A program made the position numbers and the translations under genes. A DNA stretch of 64,000 bases from DYJK01 sp964464825 (GTDB lineage Bacteria; Bacteroidota; Ignavibacteria; Ignavibacteriales; Melioribacteraceae): assembly GCA_964464825.1 (NCBI GenBank), contig CAYXKL010000001.1, positions 1 through 64,000 on the forward strand, in the 5' to 3' direction. The notes beneath the pieces are model-generated. The model made no database searches, was not told the DNA's origin, and worked only from the letters and a program-made list of their open reading frames with translations. Each line of letters begins with the position of its first letter. Position 1 is the first letter of the stretch. This document shows positions 34,508-44,832 of the stretch, piece after piece.

Positions 34508-35602
34508 TTGAACGAACAAACAAAACCGGAAACCAGCAGCACGCCAAATCAACAGCAGTCGGTGCAACAGACTCAGCAAAAAAAACCTTATAGAAGATAT
34601 TATAATAATAGAAAAAGATTCCGTCCGCCGGTAAGCGACCAAACTTCTCCACAGCAAAAAATCCAGAATTTCAGTTTTAAGAAAATATCAATTGTAATTC
34701 CGCTGCTGAATGAAGAGGAATCCATCCGTCCTTTGTACAACGAGATAAAAAAATCCCTAAAAAATATTAACTGCGATCACGAATTAATTTTTGTTGATGA
34801 CGGCAGCACAGACAAATCATTATCTGTTCTGAAAGATTTAGCAAAGATTGATAACCGTGTTCATTATTTCAGTTTTAAAACAAATTATGGTAAATCTGCA
34901 GCATTACAAGTTGGCTTCAAACATATTACGGGTGATGCCGTTATAACAATGGATGCTGATCTTCAGGATGATCCGTCAGAAATTCCGAATCTTCTAAAAA
35001 AACTTGATGAAGGATTTGATCTTGTATCCGGATGGAAAAAGAAGCGTTATGATCCCTTTATAAAAAAATATTCTTCAAGGTTTTTCAATTTTGTGACCCG
35101 TATTTTTTCTAAAGTAAAAATCCATGATTTTAATTGCGGACTAAAAGCATACAGACGTGCAGTAGTTCAAAATATAAACGTCTATGGCGAACTTCACCGT
35201 TACATACCAGTATTGGCAAGCTGGAAAGGTTTTTCTGTTTCGGAAATAATTGTAAAACATAATCCACGCAGATACGGAAAAACAAAGTTTGGCCTATCAC
35301 GCTTCTTCAAAGGTTTTATTGATTTAATAACAGTACTATTTACAACGCGGTATATAAAACGTCCGATGCATTTATTTGGATTTGTTGGATTGATAACAGC
35401 TTTTGCCGGTGTTGTAATCAGTTTGTGGTTAACCTATGAAAAATTATTTTATAACATTGGAATAAACAACCGTCCCATTTTCTTTCTAGGTATATTGTTA
35501 ATAATCGTCGGTGTGCAATTCTTTGCTATCGGATTGATTGGCGAACTAATTGTACACAATACACAAGATGATAAAGAGTATGTTATAAAGGAAAGAAAAT
35601 AG
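34508..35602 (+). CDS. Family 2 glycosyltransferase, polyprenyl-phosphate sugar transferase (GtrB/DPM-like)
   Basis: 364 residues. A Gln/Pro/Arg-rich disordered N-terminus (1-55) precedes a GT-A domain (SIVIPLLNEEESI, FVDDGSTD, MDADLQDDP, GWKKKRYDP) and two C-terminal membrane helices (about 285-350). Likely transfers a hexose to undecaprenyl phosphate at the inner membrane. Start is TTG at 34508; the ATG just before it is out of frame. The last 30 codons exist a second time at 47822-47914 with only synonymous changes in the overlap. Confidence 0.9.
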   Translation: MNEQTKPETSSTPNQQQSVQQTQQKKPYRRYYNNRKRFRPPVSDQTSPQQKIQNFSFKKISIVIPLLNEEESIRPLYNEIKKSLKNINCDHELIFVDDGSTDKSLSVLKDLAKIDNRVHYFSFKTNYGKSAALQVGFKHITGDAVITMDADLQDDPSEIPNLLKKLDEGFDLVSGWKKKRYDPFIKKYSSRFFNFVTRIFSKVKIHDFNCGLKAYRRAVVQNINVYGELHRYIPVLASWKGFSVSEIIVKHNPRRYGKTKFGLSRFFKGFIDLITVLFTTRYIKRPMHLFGFVGLITAFAGVVISLWLTYEKLFYNIGINNRPIFFLGILLIIVGVQFFAIGLIGELIVHNTQDDKEYVIKERK

Positions 35603-35651
35603 AATTACAACTACACTTAAAACAGATCTTAAATGTTTATTTGGTAATAGA

Positions 35652-36989
35652 CTAAATAAGAAGTAGATACAGCACGTACACTAATAATTGCGTTGTAATT
35701 CCCAATACAAAAGTTGAAGAAGAAAAAACTTTAAGACTTTTATTCACTTCAATGTTAGAAAATTTAGTAACCACCCAGAAGTAGCTGTCGTTAGTATGAG
35801 AAAAAATCATAGACCCGGCACCCATAGAAAGTACAACTAATATCAAACCAATTTCCCCGGAAAGCTGAAGCTCATTAATCATTGGCAAAATAATAGACGA
35901 GGTTGTAATGATAGCAACCGTAGAAGAACCTTGTGCGGTTTTAAGTCCGGCTGCTATAAGAAAAGGAATAAAGATTCCCAAACCTGAATAAGATAAATAT
36001 TCGCCAGTAACTGCACCTATCCCGGCAGCTTTAAGAATTGCACCGAATGCACCTCCAGCTGCAGTTATTAGTAAAATTACACCAGCATTTTTTATAGCTT
36101 CCTCAACTACTGATTGGATCTCGACATATTTGGATTTAAGATTAATAAACATGCTAATTATTAATGCAATCAAAAGCGCAATTGCCGGATCTCCAATAAA
36201 AAAAATCAATGTAGCTGCCAAGTTATTAGGAGCGGAATCATACATAATTAAAATCGATTTTGCTGCTATTAAAATAATCGGCAGCAGAACCGGCAAAAAT
36301 GATAATAAAGGATTTGGTAATTGAATATATTCTGAATTTTGAGTTTCAGTTATTTTATTTTCATTTTGTTTAACAATTTTTCTCTCTACAAAAAGAATCC
36401 AAAAGAAAGTTACTGTTAAGGCTATAAGTGCAAGAGCCAAACCAATCAACATTAGTTTACCTAAAGATACTCCGATAATTCCGGCAGCCGCCGTTGCCCC
36501 TGGATGGGGTGGAATTAAACAATGAACCGAATATAAACTTATTCCAAGCAGTGATCCCATTATTGTCATAGACCGGTTTGTTCTAGCTGCAACGGACTTA
36601 TTCAGCGAACTTAAAACCACAAATCCCGAATCACAGAAAATTGGAATACCAAAAATATAGCCGGTAATTGTCATTGCTATTGGTGCATTTTTATTACCCA
36701 CTTTTCTCAAAATAAATTCTGCCATACTGTAAGCTGCACCGGTTTTTTCGAGCATGACACCGAGTGTTGTACCAAAAACTATTACAAGACCAATGGATGC
36801 AAGTGTATTCCCAAATCCTACTTTTAAAGTATGTATAACTTGTTCCGCCGACAAGCCAGTTACAATACCAACAGAAATTCCGGCAAGTATTAAAACATAA
36901 AATGCATTTATTTTAAGTTTAGCAGTAAAAATAATTATACAAACGATGCTTATAAAAAATGATATTATAAGTAAACTATTATGGCTCAT
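35652..36989 (-). CDS. GntP-family permease (gluconate/D-glycerate type)
   Basis: 445-residue inner-membrane proton symporter with about 12 hydrophobic helices. GntP hallmarks: VFGTTLGVMLEKTGAA, GIPIFCDSGFVVLSSLNKSVA, HCLIPPHPGATAAAGIIG, GLKTAQGSSTVAIITTSSI and SHTNDSYFWVV. Substrates of the family are gluconate and related sugar acids or glycerate. It is the last gene of the minus-strand phosphoester region and converges on the glycosyltransferase. D-glycerate would fit a glycerol-phosphate locus, but that is inference. Confidence 0.92.
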   Translation of the reverse strand: MSHNSLLIISFFISIVCIIIFTAKLKINAFYVLILAGISVGIVTGLSAEQVIHTLKVGFGNTLASIGLVIVFGTTLGVMLEKTGAAYSMAEFILRKVGNKNAPIAMTITGYIFGIPIFCDSGFVVLSSLNKSVAARTNRSMTIMGSLLGISLYSVHCLIPPHPGATAAAGIIGVSLGKLMLIGLALALIALTVTFFWILFVERKIVKQNENKITETQNSEYIQLPNPLLSFLPVLLPIILIAAKSILIMYDSAPNNLAATLIFFIGDPAIALLIALIISMFINLKSKYVEIQSVVEEAIKNAGVILLITAAGGAFGAILKAAGIGAVTGEYLSYSGLGIFIPFLIAAGLKTAQGSSTVAIITTSSIILPMINELQLSGEIGLILVVLSMGAGSMIFSHTNDSYFWVVTKFSNIEVNKSLKVFSSSTFVLGITTQLLVYVLYLLLI

Positions 36990-37112
36990 TTATTTTATGT
37001 GGGTGTAAATGCGGCTGATGTAATTAAAATTTATCTTGATCACAACAATTAGACAAAAATAAGTTAATCTAATGTGTAAATTATCTTATCGTGAATCCAT
37101 ATTTCAAAAAAT

Positions 37113-37925
37113 TTAGTTTGTTATCATCCGAGAATGGACAACTATTCTATCGGATTTTCTAATTGTATATATAGAGCCCGGTTCCGATCTGTCCCAGGCA
37201 ATGCCTTGACCGGTACAATTAATAGGTACTATATCAACGAATTCCAAAACGGAACCTATTGAAGGAATTCTAAGAGCATAAAGTTCTGGTGCATCATGTC
37301 CGGTACAATAAAGTAATCCATCAGGTCCCCAAGATCCGCCGGAATTACTCATCATACCAAATTTTTCTAAAACTTCTTTTGGAAAAACCCAAGATTCAAG
37401 GTGCTGCCAATTATCATCAAACTTAATCAATGTTGTCCAACTAACATCTGTTTTGGATACTTCTTTCCATTTATTATAATGAGCAAATACCCCCCACCAA
37501 TAACCATCATAATAATCAATCCAAGTACACGAACCCCAATTAATACCAAAACTAAAAGACTCAATATGTTTTAATGTTTCCGCATCCCATATTTCAACAG
37601 AACTAGTCATCGGAATTCCCGGATAGTTTGAATGTGCACAATAAAGTTTACCATTTATTATCACTCCGCTATCAAGATGAATGATATGGTTATTCTCATC
37701 GTTCCACTTTTTAACAAGTTCAAAATTTCTTTTGTTATACTTAGCTATTTCCTTTGTATCTATAACGTAAATATATTTTTCATCCACTGCTATACCTTGT
37801 CTTGCTTCGGTTGCTGAGAATTTTCTTTGCTCTACAATTTCTCTTCTGCTAAATATCTTAAAAGCTATTAAACTTACTAATATGCTGATAATCATACCTG
37901 AATATAAAAATGTTTTTTTGTTCAT
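37113..37925 (-). CDS. Membrane-anchored beta-propeller-like protein
   Basis: 270 residues from the ATG at 37925 (TGGAG 6 bases upstream); the longer frame starting at 37967 would overlap the upstream gene. One N-terminal hydrophobic helix (about 5-22) and repeated strand motifs (GIAVDEKYIYVIDTKEIAKYNKRN, SGVIINGKLYCAHSNYP, LYCTGHDAPELYAL, GQGIAWDRSEPGSIYTIRKSD) point to a small propeller. It directly follows the glycerophosphodiesterase gene on the same strand, so it likely acts in the periplasm in the same pathway. Specific role unknown. Confidence 0.75.
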   Translation of the reverse strand: MNKKTFLYSGMIISILVSLIAFKIFSRREIVEQRKFSATEARQGIAVDEKYIYVIDTKEIAKYNKRNFELVKKWNDENNHIIHLDSGVIINGKLYCAHSNYPGIPMTSSVEIWDAETLKHIESFSFGINWGSCTWIDYYDGYWWGVFAHYNKWKEVSKTDVSWTTLIKFDDNWQHLESWVFPKEVLEKFGMMSNSGGSWGPDGLLYCTGHDAPELYALRIPSIGSVLEFVDIVPINCTGQGIAWDRSEPGSIYTIRKSDRIVVHSRMITN

Positions 37926-37950
37926 ATTTTCTCCAGAAAAAAACGAACCA

Positions 37951-38760
37951 TTATTTAATATTAACATGTGATAATACTTTTGCTATATCATTAACCAATA
38001 TAAAATCTACACCGGATTTAAAAAGATATTTTGCTTTTTCAACATCATCTGCATAATAAAAATTAATTTTAATATTATTCTTTTTTAGAATAGGGATTAA
38101 TTCATCTAGAATTGAAAACTCACGCTCTGTTAATTGAATAAAATCTGCTTTAATTCGTAATGTTTCTTCAATATAAGCATGCGGAGAATCTTTTCGATCC
38201 ATACAGCAAATTATAAATGAGCTGTCAATTTCCCTTACGGCGTTCGCTGCATCACCATCAATGGCAAGAATAGCATTTGAAAGTTGATTTCTCTTTTTTA
38301 ACATAATTGCAGTTTTAACAGCAGTAACTTTATCACTTTTAATATGAATGTTCATCCAGATATTTGAAGGAATAATATTCAAAGTTTCTTCCAGTGTAGG
38401 AATCTTTTCTCCTTTAAATTTTTCACCTTTCCATAATCCGGTGTTAAGTGCTCTCAATTCAGAAAAGAGAAGATCGCTTATACTTTTTTTATGTCCGGTA
38501 GTTTTTTCTAAATTGGAATTATGTGCAATTACAAGCACAGAATCTTTTGTCATTCTCACATCAAATTCTATCATTTGAACGCCTAGACGAATAGCTTCTT
38601 TAAATGCAGTCAAAGTATTTTCCGGGTGGGAAAATGAAGCACCGCGGTGTGCACATAATCCAGATTCAGGCAGTACTTGTGCTTTAAAGTTATAAATTTC
38701 TATCAAAACAATTAGAATTAAAATTTTGGATTTCACCACATCACTCTTTTGGTTTTGCAT
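37951..38760 (-). CDS. Glycerophosphodiester phosphodiesterase
   Basis: 269 residues with an N-terminal signal segment (about 11-28). Cleaves glycerophosphodiesters from phospholipid turnover to sn-glycerol-3-phosphate and an alcohol, probably in the periplasm. Signature motifs are intact: AHRGASFSHPENTLTAF, the metal-binding MIEFDVRMTKD, VLVIAHNSNLEKTT (catalytic His) and IPTLEETL. Its start overlaps the end of the GlpT-like transporter gene by 20 bases, so the two are coupled. Confidence 0.93.
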   Translation of the reverse strand: MQNQKSDVVKSKILILIVLIEIYNFKAQVLPESGLCAHRGASFSHPENTLTAFKEAIRLGVQMIEFDVRMTKDSVLVIAHNSNLEKTTGHKKSISDLLFSELRALNTGLWKGEKFKGEKIPTLEETLNIIPSNIWMNIHIKSDKVTAVKTAIMLKKRNQLSNAILAIDGDAANAVREIDSSFIICCMDRKDSPHAYIEETLRIKADFIQLTEREFSILDELIPILKKNNIKINFYYADDVEKAKYLFKSGVDFILVNDIAKVLSHVNIK

Positions 38761-40084
38761 TCCAAACTGTTAAAGCCAATATCATTGAAAGTATAGATGC
38801 TCCGATCCAAAATACAAAAGCATTCTGAAAATTGTAAACCATTTTACCGCTTACAATTATACCACTGTTATCAATTAAAAATCCGCTTATCCAATCCTGT
38901 GTACCAGCTCCGATATAGCTGAACATTCCGATTAAACCTTTTACCGTTCCAGCAGTTGCTTTTGGGGTAATATCAACTGCTATCAATCCGGCAAGAAACA
39001 CAATTAGACCTCCTATACCAAATCCAAACAATCCCATTGCAACTACATCAATCCATTTATTGCCCGGCGGTGTAATAAATAGTAGAACAACTCCGCTAGT
39101 TTGAATTATACCATAAATTAAAGTTGGAATATTTCTTCTGGAACTAAAAAATTTATCTGAGAAAAAGCCTGAAAATGAAGCTCCGATAAATCCCATTATT
39201 GGATACGCACCCATTACAAAACTGGCTTCTACCAATTCATAGTGTTTTGATTCTTGAAGAAATAAGATTGCCCAGTTGTTAATGGCATACCTTACAACAT
39301 ACATCAAGGCACTGCTGAATCCTAAAATCCAAACATATGGATTACGTAAAGCTTGTTTTTGTAATAAGGTAATATTTTCCTGAATAGGTTTTCCGGCAGA
39401 ATAATCTTTTTTAAAATCGGCAACATGCGGAAGTCCATAAGTTTGCGGTCTATCTGCTAATGTTTGATATAAAACTAATGCAATAAATACACAAATAATT
39501 CCCGGACCAATAAATCCAGCACGCCAACCGAATGTGCTAACTAAAAAAGCAGTTCCAACAAAAGTTAATCCTTCACCAATATTATGTGCCCCAGCCCAGA
39601 TACCATATCTTGTACCACGTTCCCTATTGCTGTACCATTGACAGATTGAAACAACGCTTGGTGCTGAACCTATTGATTGAAACCAGCCATTGAATCCCCA
39701 AAGTATTACAAAAAGGATAAATAAATTTGTTAGACCAAATAGTATATTTACCAGAGCCGAGAACAAAAGTGCGAGAGACATAAATCTTTTGATATTTGCC
39801 CGATCAGATAATATCCCATTTGTAAATTTACCAATGGCATAAACATACAATAGAACAGAACCAATAATACCCATATCTGAAACCGATAATACCCCGGCAT
39901 CTAATATCGGTTTCTTGGCAACTGACAATCCTAATCTGCATGTATAAAAAAAACCATAACCAAGAATTAACGAGATAAATATACTCCAGCGTTTCTGTTT
40001 ATATATTCTATTTATCTCATTTTCATCTTTTAATAATGGTTTATCTTCTCCGGTTTTAAAGAACAGAATTATTTTTTTCAGCAT
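38741..40084 (-). CDS. OPA-family MFS transporter (GlpT/UhpT type)
   Basis: 447-residue inner-membrane protein with 12 hydrophobic helices. The organophosphate:phosphate antiporter branch is indicated by YGFFYTCRLGLSVAKKPIL, GKFTNGILSDR, WGFNGWFQSIGSAPSV and AHNIGEGLTFVG. It most likely imports glycerol-3-phosphate (or a hexose phosphate) in exchange for phosphate. Coupling to a glycerophosphodiesterase gene supports glycerol-3-phosphate. It is separated from the TonB receptor upstream by a strong hairpin. Confidence 0.92.
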   Translation of the reverse strand: MLKKIILFFKTGEDKPLLKDENEINRIYKQKRWSIFISLILGYGFFYTCRLGLSVAKKPILDAGVLSVSDMGIIGSVLLYVYAIGKFTNGILSDRANIKRFMSLALLFSALVNILFGLTNLFILFVILWGFNGWFQSIGSAPSVVSICQWYSNRERGTRYGIWAGAHNIGEGLTFVGTAFLVSTFGWRAGFIGPGIICVFIALVLYQTLADRPQTYGLPHVADFKKDYSAGKPIQENITLLQKQALRNPYVWILGFSSALMYVVRYAINNWAILFLQESKHYELVEASFVMGAYPIMGFIGASFSGFFSDKFFSSRRNIPTLIYGIIQTSGVVLLFITPPGNKWIDVVAMGLFGFGIGGLIVFLAGLIAVDITPKATAGTVKGLIGMFSYIGAGTQDWISGFLIDNSGIIVSGKMVYNFQNAFVFWIGASILSMILALTVWNAKPKE

Positions 40085-40215
40085 ATTGAGCTCAGTAAAA
40101 ATTATAAATAAGCAGTGAGTTTATTTCTCACTACTAACTACAGATAATGCTAACAAATACTTCTCAATATTTAATAATATTTTCTAATTGTTAATATTAA
40201 TGTTTGTTGCACAGT

Positions 40216-40243
40216 AAGCGGTGAACAATAGCGTTCACCGCTT
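40216..40243 (-). terminator. Hairpin after the TonB receptor gene
   Basis: 11-base perfect arms AAGCGGTGAAC / GTTCACCGCTT around AATAGC, 11 bases after the stop codon. No U-tract follows on either strand, so it may end transcription weakly or protect the 3' end; it separates receptor and GlpT-like gene expression. Confidence 0.65.
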
Positions 40244-40253
40244 CACATGGAAA

Positions 40254-42947
40254 TTATAATTTATATGAAATACCAAACGTGCCGTACGAATTAAATTTAG
40301 CCCATTGCTGAATCTTGGAATAACTTTCAGAAGGATCGCCGAATATTTGTATTTCTTCTTGATCGGTGAGATTATTAAGCTGCAAATAAATAGTAAAATT
40401 ATCCATGATTTTCTGTGTTACCGAAATATCCAGATGATATTCTTTTTTGAAATAGGAATCATGATAAATATCTTCGCCTACTGACTGGAGAATATCATCA
40501 CGATAATTATTTGAAATAACGAATGATAGACCAATTTCAGGATTATCATACATTATAGCAAAGTTAATAACATGTTCAGGGCTACTTCCCAAAGGTAATT
40601 TTCTGCCGCCTACTTCTATTTCTGCTTTTGTATAAGTATAGTTGGCATATATACTGAAGTAATTCAAAAACGGTACATTAAGGAAATTCAATCTTTGATT
40701 GAGAGCTAATTCAAGGCCATAAATAGTGGCATCATCGTCACCGTTGATCGGCATAGAAATTTCATAAATTTGAGTACCATTTTCAAACGGAAGTTCTTCT
40801 GTATGAACTGATCCAACAATAATATTTGACATTTTTTTATAATATGCACCGGCACTCAATAATCCTAAATAAGGAGTGTAACTTTCGTACATCAAATCGA
40901 AATTGTGTGAACTTGTTGGTTCTAGATCGGGATTACCCTTGCTTATTACTCTGTCATCATCATCTCTAAATTCATAAGGAACTAATGATTTGTAATTGGG
41001 TCTTGATATTCCCGTTGAGTATGCAAATCTTAAATTCATATTTTCAGTGAATCTGTAAGTGAAATGGATTGATGGAAGTATATTTGAATAACTTGCATCT
41101 GATTCAGATTTGTTTACCGATGCTACTGCAAGTGTTTTGTACTTGTTATTTGTATTCTCAAATCTTAGTCCGGCAAGCACACTGAATTTTTCAGTAAAAT
41201 TTAAGGATGTCATACCGTATGCAGCCATTACTAATTCGGAAGCATCATAATTATCACCTGTTTGGTCAAGATATTCAGCTCTTGTAGAACCAAGATAATG
41301 TGTATCATTTGGGTCAACAATAACTTGTTCAAAACCAAATTCGCCTTCGCCAATTACATGAGCTTCGGGGAAATTTCTTAACTGTAATCTGCGGGCTTCA
41401 TACTTAACACTTTTGTTAACAAGTTTGGTACCGAATTTTGCTGAATTGCTCAAGCCCATTAACTCATAAGGTATTTCTAAATTTACAGCACCCGAGAGAT
41501 CGGAATCTTCTTTCATATTATCATCTACTCTAATTCTATTTAATGTTAACTCATCTTGACCGGAGAATTTTGAGGTAGGGTTAAACTCTTTTATTTCATC
41601 ATTTGTAAAACCTGAAAAATCAAAATCTCTTTGAAAGCGGAAATATGTTCGTGCCGGCATATCTTCTAATGCTTTAATCCAGCTTAATGTATAATCTAAT
41701 TTCAATCCGTCTATATTATGATTTCCACCGATCATTGCGCTTGTTAAAAATTGATCCTCAACTCGGTTTCTTGTTTCCTTTGTTTCAGATTCATCATCAA
41801 TTATCCATTCATTAAGTCTTCTTATTTCTTTATCGAAATATCTATTGTGATTAACATTCAAATAGACTTTGTTAAATTCATCAAACTTATATTCTGTATT
41901 TAAGTTTATTCCCCAACGTTCTCTTAAAACATCATAATCATTTGAGTGCTGTGCAAAAATGTGTCCAGTGGTAATATCATCATATTCAAATTCTCTTAAT
42001 GTTGAACCCCGGTTTGTTTTATAATAACTTCCGGCTATTAAAATTCCAAATTTGTTATCAAAAAATCTTTGTCCGAAATATGCTGATACATCAATTATAT
42101 CATTCCCAAATGCATTAAAGTCAGAGTGCTGTATGTTGTATCCGCCACCTAAATTAACAGCATAGATACCTTCGTCCGGAGCTTGTTTCATTTGGAAATT
42201 TATGTTTCCTCCAATAGCGTCGGCATCTAAATCTGGTGTTAATGCTTTAACAACCACAATATTTTCCATTAAATCCTGATTTAATAAATCCAATCCAACT
42301 TCTCTTCCTAAATCAGGATCCGGTGCCGGAATTCTCTGTCCATTTACTGTAAGAGAATTATATTGCGGACTAATTCCCCTAATCTGTACTAATTCACCTT
42401 CACCTTGATCATATTGAATAGATACACCGGGAATTCTTCCTACTGTTTCTGCCGCATTTCTATCCGGGAACAATTGAAATTGTTCAGCAGAAACTACGTT
42501 TTTAATATTTGCAGAATTTTTCTGTTCATTCAAAGATTTTGCTTGACCGCGGGTTAATGAACCATAAACTAAAACTTCACCTAATTCTCTTGTTGTTTCA
42601 TTCAGTTCAAAATTAACCATTACAATTTTGTTGGCTGATACTTCCACAGAAAATGATTTTTTTTCATATCCTAAAAAAGAACCGGTGATGGTATAGCTGC
42701 CTGGTTCTACATTAGATATAACATACCTTCCGTCTTGATCTGATGAAGCGCCGAATTTTGTTCCATCAACAATTATATTAGCTCCAGGCAAGGGTGTACG
42801 GGATGTAGCTTCAATAACTTTTCCAACAATTTTACCCGTATTTTGAGCGTAAATATTTTGGGAAAAAATCATTAGAAATGTTATTAGAGTAAAAATTAAT
42901 TTAAAAATTAATCTTTTTGATGATAATCTAGTATTCAACAACTTCAT
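40254..42947 (-). CDS. TonB-dependent receptor (Caulobacter/Xanthomonas-type) of the phosphoester locus
   Basis: 897 residues: signal peptide (about 12-35), carboxypeptidase-regulatory-like domain (about 38-120), plug (about 130-250) with RNAAETVGRIPGVSIQYDQGEGELVQIRGISPQYNSLTVNGQ, and a beta-barrel ending in aromatic GISYKL. The plug sequence with LTPDLDADAIGGNINF is typical of the TonB-Xanth-Caul class, which often takes up small organic compounds. Ribosome site GAGGAGG. It follows the secreted phosphatase gene by 87 bases, so it may be read from the same sigma-54 promoter. Substrate unproven; phosphate esters or their products are suggested by context. Confidence 0.92.
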   Translation of the reverse strand: MKLLNTRLSSKRLIFKLIFTLITFLMIFSQNIYAQNTGKIVGKVIEATSRTPLPGANIIVDGTKFGASSDQDGRYVISNVEPGSYTITGSFLGYEKKSFSVEVSANKIVMVNFELNETTRELGEVLVYGSLTRGQAKSLNEQKNSANIKNVVSAEQFQLFPDRNAAETVGRIPGVSIQYDQGEGELVQIRGISPQYNSLTVNGQRIPAPDPDLGREVGLDLLNQDLMENIVVVKALTPDLDADAIGGNINFQMKQAPDEGIYAVNLGGGYNIQHSDFNAFGNDIIDVSAYFGQRFFDNKFGILIAGSYYKTNRGSTLREFEYDDITTGHIFAQHSNDYDVLRERWGINLNTEYKFDEFNKVYLNVNHNRYFDKEIRRLNEWIIDDESETKETRNRVEDQFLTSAMIGGNHNIDGLKLDYTLSWIKALEDMPARTYFRFQRDFDFSGFTNDEIKEFNPTSKFSGQDELTLNRIRVDDNMKEDSDLSGAVNLEIPYELMGLSNSAKFGTKLVNKSVKYEARRLQLRNFPEAHVIGEGEFGFEQVIVDPNDTHYLGSTRAEYLDQTGDNYDASELVMAAYGMTSLNFTEKFSVLAGLRFENTNNKYKTLAVASVNKSESDASYSNILPSIHFTYRFTENMNLRFAYSTGISRPNYKSLVPYEFRDDDDRVISKGNPDLEPTSSHNFDLMYESYTPYLGLLSAGAYYKKMSNIIVGSVHTEELPFENGTQIYEISMPINGDDDATIYGLELALNQRLNFLNVPFLNYFSIYANYTYTKAEIEVGGRKLPLGSSPEHVINFAIMYDNPEIGLSFVISNNYRDDILQSVGEDIYHDSYFKKEYHLDISVTQKIMDNFTIYLQLNNLTDQEEIQIFGDPSESYSKIQQWAKFNSYGTFGISYKL

Positions 42948-43034
42948 TTAGACCTCCTCTTATATTGTGTGATAATTTTAAACTATTATTAAAAATAAAA
43001 TGTTAATATCAATTCACAAATAATTGATTGTTAA

Positions 43035-44771
43035 TTAATTATTGTTTTTTAACTGCAAATAATCAATCTGATTGCCGTTTACATCAAAAGTTTGTAGAGT
43101 GATTGTTTTATTCTTAACAGTTATATAACTATAATTATATAATATCTTAAATCGTTTATTGCTTTTCACTTTCCCGGAACCTGGTTTATTTAATGCACCG
43201 CCGCCGCCGGCTGAAACCAGATAATTTACACCATTAACATTTCCTCTATCATAGCCATGTATGTGTCCTGAAAAGCTGAAATCAACTTTATACTTTTCAA
43301 ATAGCGGAACTAAATATTTTTCACTATCGGCGTAAATATCCTTTCTATCTAATACATAACTGGGCACATGACTGATAACAAACAGCCAATCTGCTTTTTG
43401 TGCTTCATTTGAAGATAATTGTTTTTCAAGCCAAGCGTATTGATTGCTTCCGGGTTTGAAATCTGTAAAGAAAGTCTTATCGGGATAAGCGGCAAGGGGA
43501 TTATCAAGAAATATGAAAAAACTGTTTGAATAGCTAAATGAAAAATAGTTTTCGTGATCTGGTGCCGGGGTGGAAAAATTAAAATAATAATTAGGTGAAT
43601 TAAGTTCGTGATTACCGATTGCACAATAAATTGGTTTGTCCGTTAGTATTTCTTTTAATGGAGTAAAAAATTCGGTATCCCAATCATTTCTCGGTCCTCT
43701 TTGAACAACATCACCACAGCTAATAATAAAATCAAATTTGTGATTCTTAAAGTGGTTAGTTATTTTTTTGTGACGTAGAAAATTAAGCTGGTTATCTCCA
43801 TACAGAATAAAAGAAAATTCATCAGTATTTAATTTAGGAGTTGTAAATGTAAACCATTCACTTGCGGTTGAATCACACTTAACTCGGTAATAATATTTTG
43901 TGAATGGTAATAGATTTTTTAGCTTTATCTCATGTATTATTGTGGAATCTTTAATGAACAACACTGAAACATTTTTTTCGTTTGAATAATATTCAACAAC
44001 AGAATTTGAATTTTTATTCGTACGCCACATAATCGTAACACTATCACCAAGCAAATTTTGTAAATACGGTCCGCGAGTAATTCCAAAAATTTCTTTCGGT
44101 TGGGTAATTTGATATCTTGAGAATAATGTTATATCATCAAAGAAAGAACCAAGATTAGCAATTGATACAAGGCCGATTTTACCTGATTGAGGATTTTCAT
44201 TCACTGCAGATATTATTTTAGTATAATCAAGGTAAACAACTATCGAATCACTGTTAACAAATAGTGTAATGGAAAATTTACATTCATGCCATTCATTGTT
44301 TTTTAATTCTTTAACTATTATTGTTTCACCATTTACTTTTTTGTCCAATCTTATCGTTTGGCTTTGACTGGATAAGATAAATCTGTGATAATTATTTTCA
44401 TCTATATACTTGAAAATTAATCCGATATAATCATCGTCGGTATATCCAACATTTGTTTTTAGAACATAATTATCGAATTTCATTTTGTTGTAGAGAAAAA
44501 TACTTCCTGATAAATTACTTCTGCTGCCAACATCAGTATCTTGAATTAGATATCCATCTTCCAAATACCAATTTGATTTAATATTATTACTTTCATCAAT
44601 CACAACCCAATCATTTAATTTCACTTCATTAAAATTATTCTGATAAAGAATACTGTCCTGAATATTTAAGCTGTAAGTAGTTGAATTAATATTTTGTGGA
44701 TAAATGAAATTAAAACCTAACGATGAGATTAATAATAAAATGAATGAAGCCGTAATAAATTTTTTCTGCAT
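43035..44771 (-). CDS. Secreted purple-acid-type metallophosphoesterase
   Basis: 578 residues. Signal peptide (about 7-27); LamG/concanavalin-like domain (about 38-212, YQNNFNEVKLNDWVV); fibronectin-like purple-acid-phosphatase N-domain (about 222-313, GPYLQNLLGDSVTIMWRT); calcineurin-like catalytic domain (about 318-545) with GD of YGDNQ, SCGDVVQRG, AIGNHE, SHVP and SGHIHGYDR supplying the two-metal ligands. It should release phosphate from organic phosphate esters outside the cytoplasm. Preceded by the best sigma-54 promoter of the window. No T9SS domain, so probably periplasmic. Confidence 0.9.
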   Translation of the reverse strand: MQKKFITASFILLLISSLGFNFIYPQNINSTTYSLNIQDSILYQNNFNEVKLNDWVVIDESNNIKSNWYLEDGYLIQDTDVGSRSNLSGSIFLYNKMKFDNYVLKTNVGYTDDDYIGLIFKYIDENNYHRFILSSQSQTIRLDKKVNGETIIVKELKNNEWHECKFSITLFVNSDSIVVYLDYTKIISAVNENPQSGKIGLVSIANLGSFFDDITLFSRYQITQPKEIFGITRGPYLQNLLGDSVTIMWRTNKNSNSVVEYYSNEKNVSVLFIKDSTIIHEIKLKNLLPFTKYYYRVKCDSTASEWFTFTTPKLNTDEFSFILYGDNQLNFLRHKKITNHFKNHKFDFIISCGDVVQRGPRNDWDTEFFTPLKEILTDKPIYCAIGNHELNSPNYYFNFSTPAPDHENYFSFSYSNSFFIFLDNPLAAYPDKTFFTDFKPGSNQYAWLEKQLSSNEAQKADWLFVISHVPSYVLDRKDIYADSEKYLVPLFEKYKVDFSFSGHIHGYDRGNVNGVNYLVSAGGGGALNKPGSGKVKSNKRFKILYNYSYITVKNKTITLQTFDVNGNQIDYLQLKNNN

Positions 44772-44806
44772 AGTTCACTATACTTTTATACGGAATCTAT
44801 AAATAG

Positions 44807-44822
44807 TGCAAAATACGTTCCA
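44807..44822 (-). promoter_or_regulatory. Sigma-54 promoter of the phosphatase gene
   Basis: The minus strand reads TGGAACGTATTTTGCA: it fits the consensus TGGCACG-N4-TTGCA with one mismatch. Predicted start near 44796, leader about 25 bases. An inverted repeat (44833-44854) lies 10 bases upstream. Confidence 0.75.
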
Positions 44823-44832
44823 GATAGTTGTG

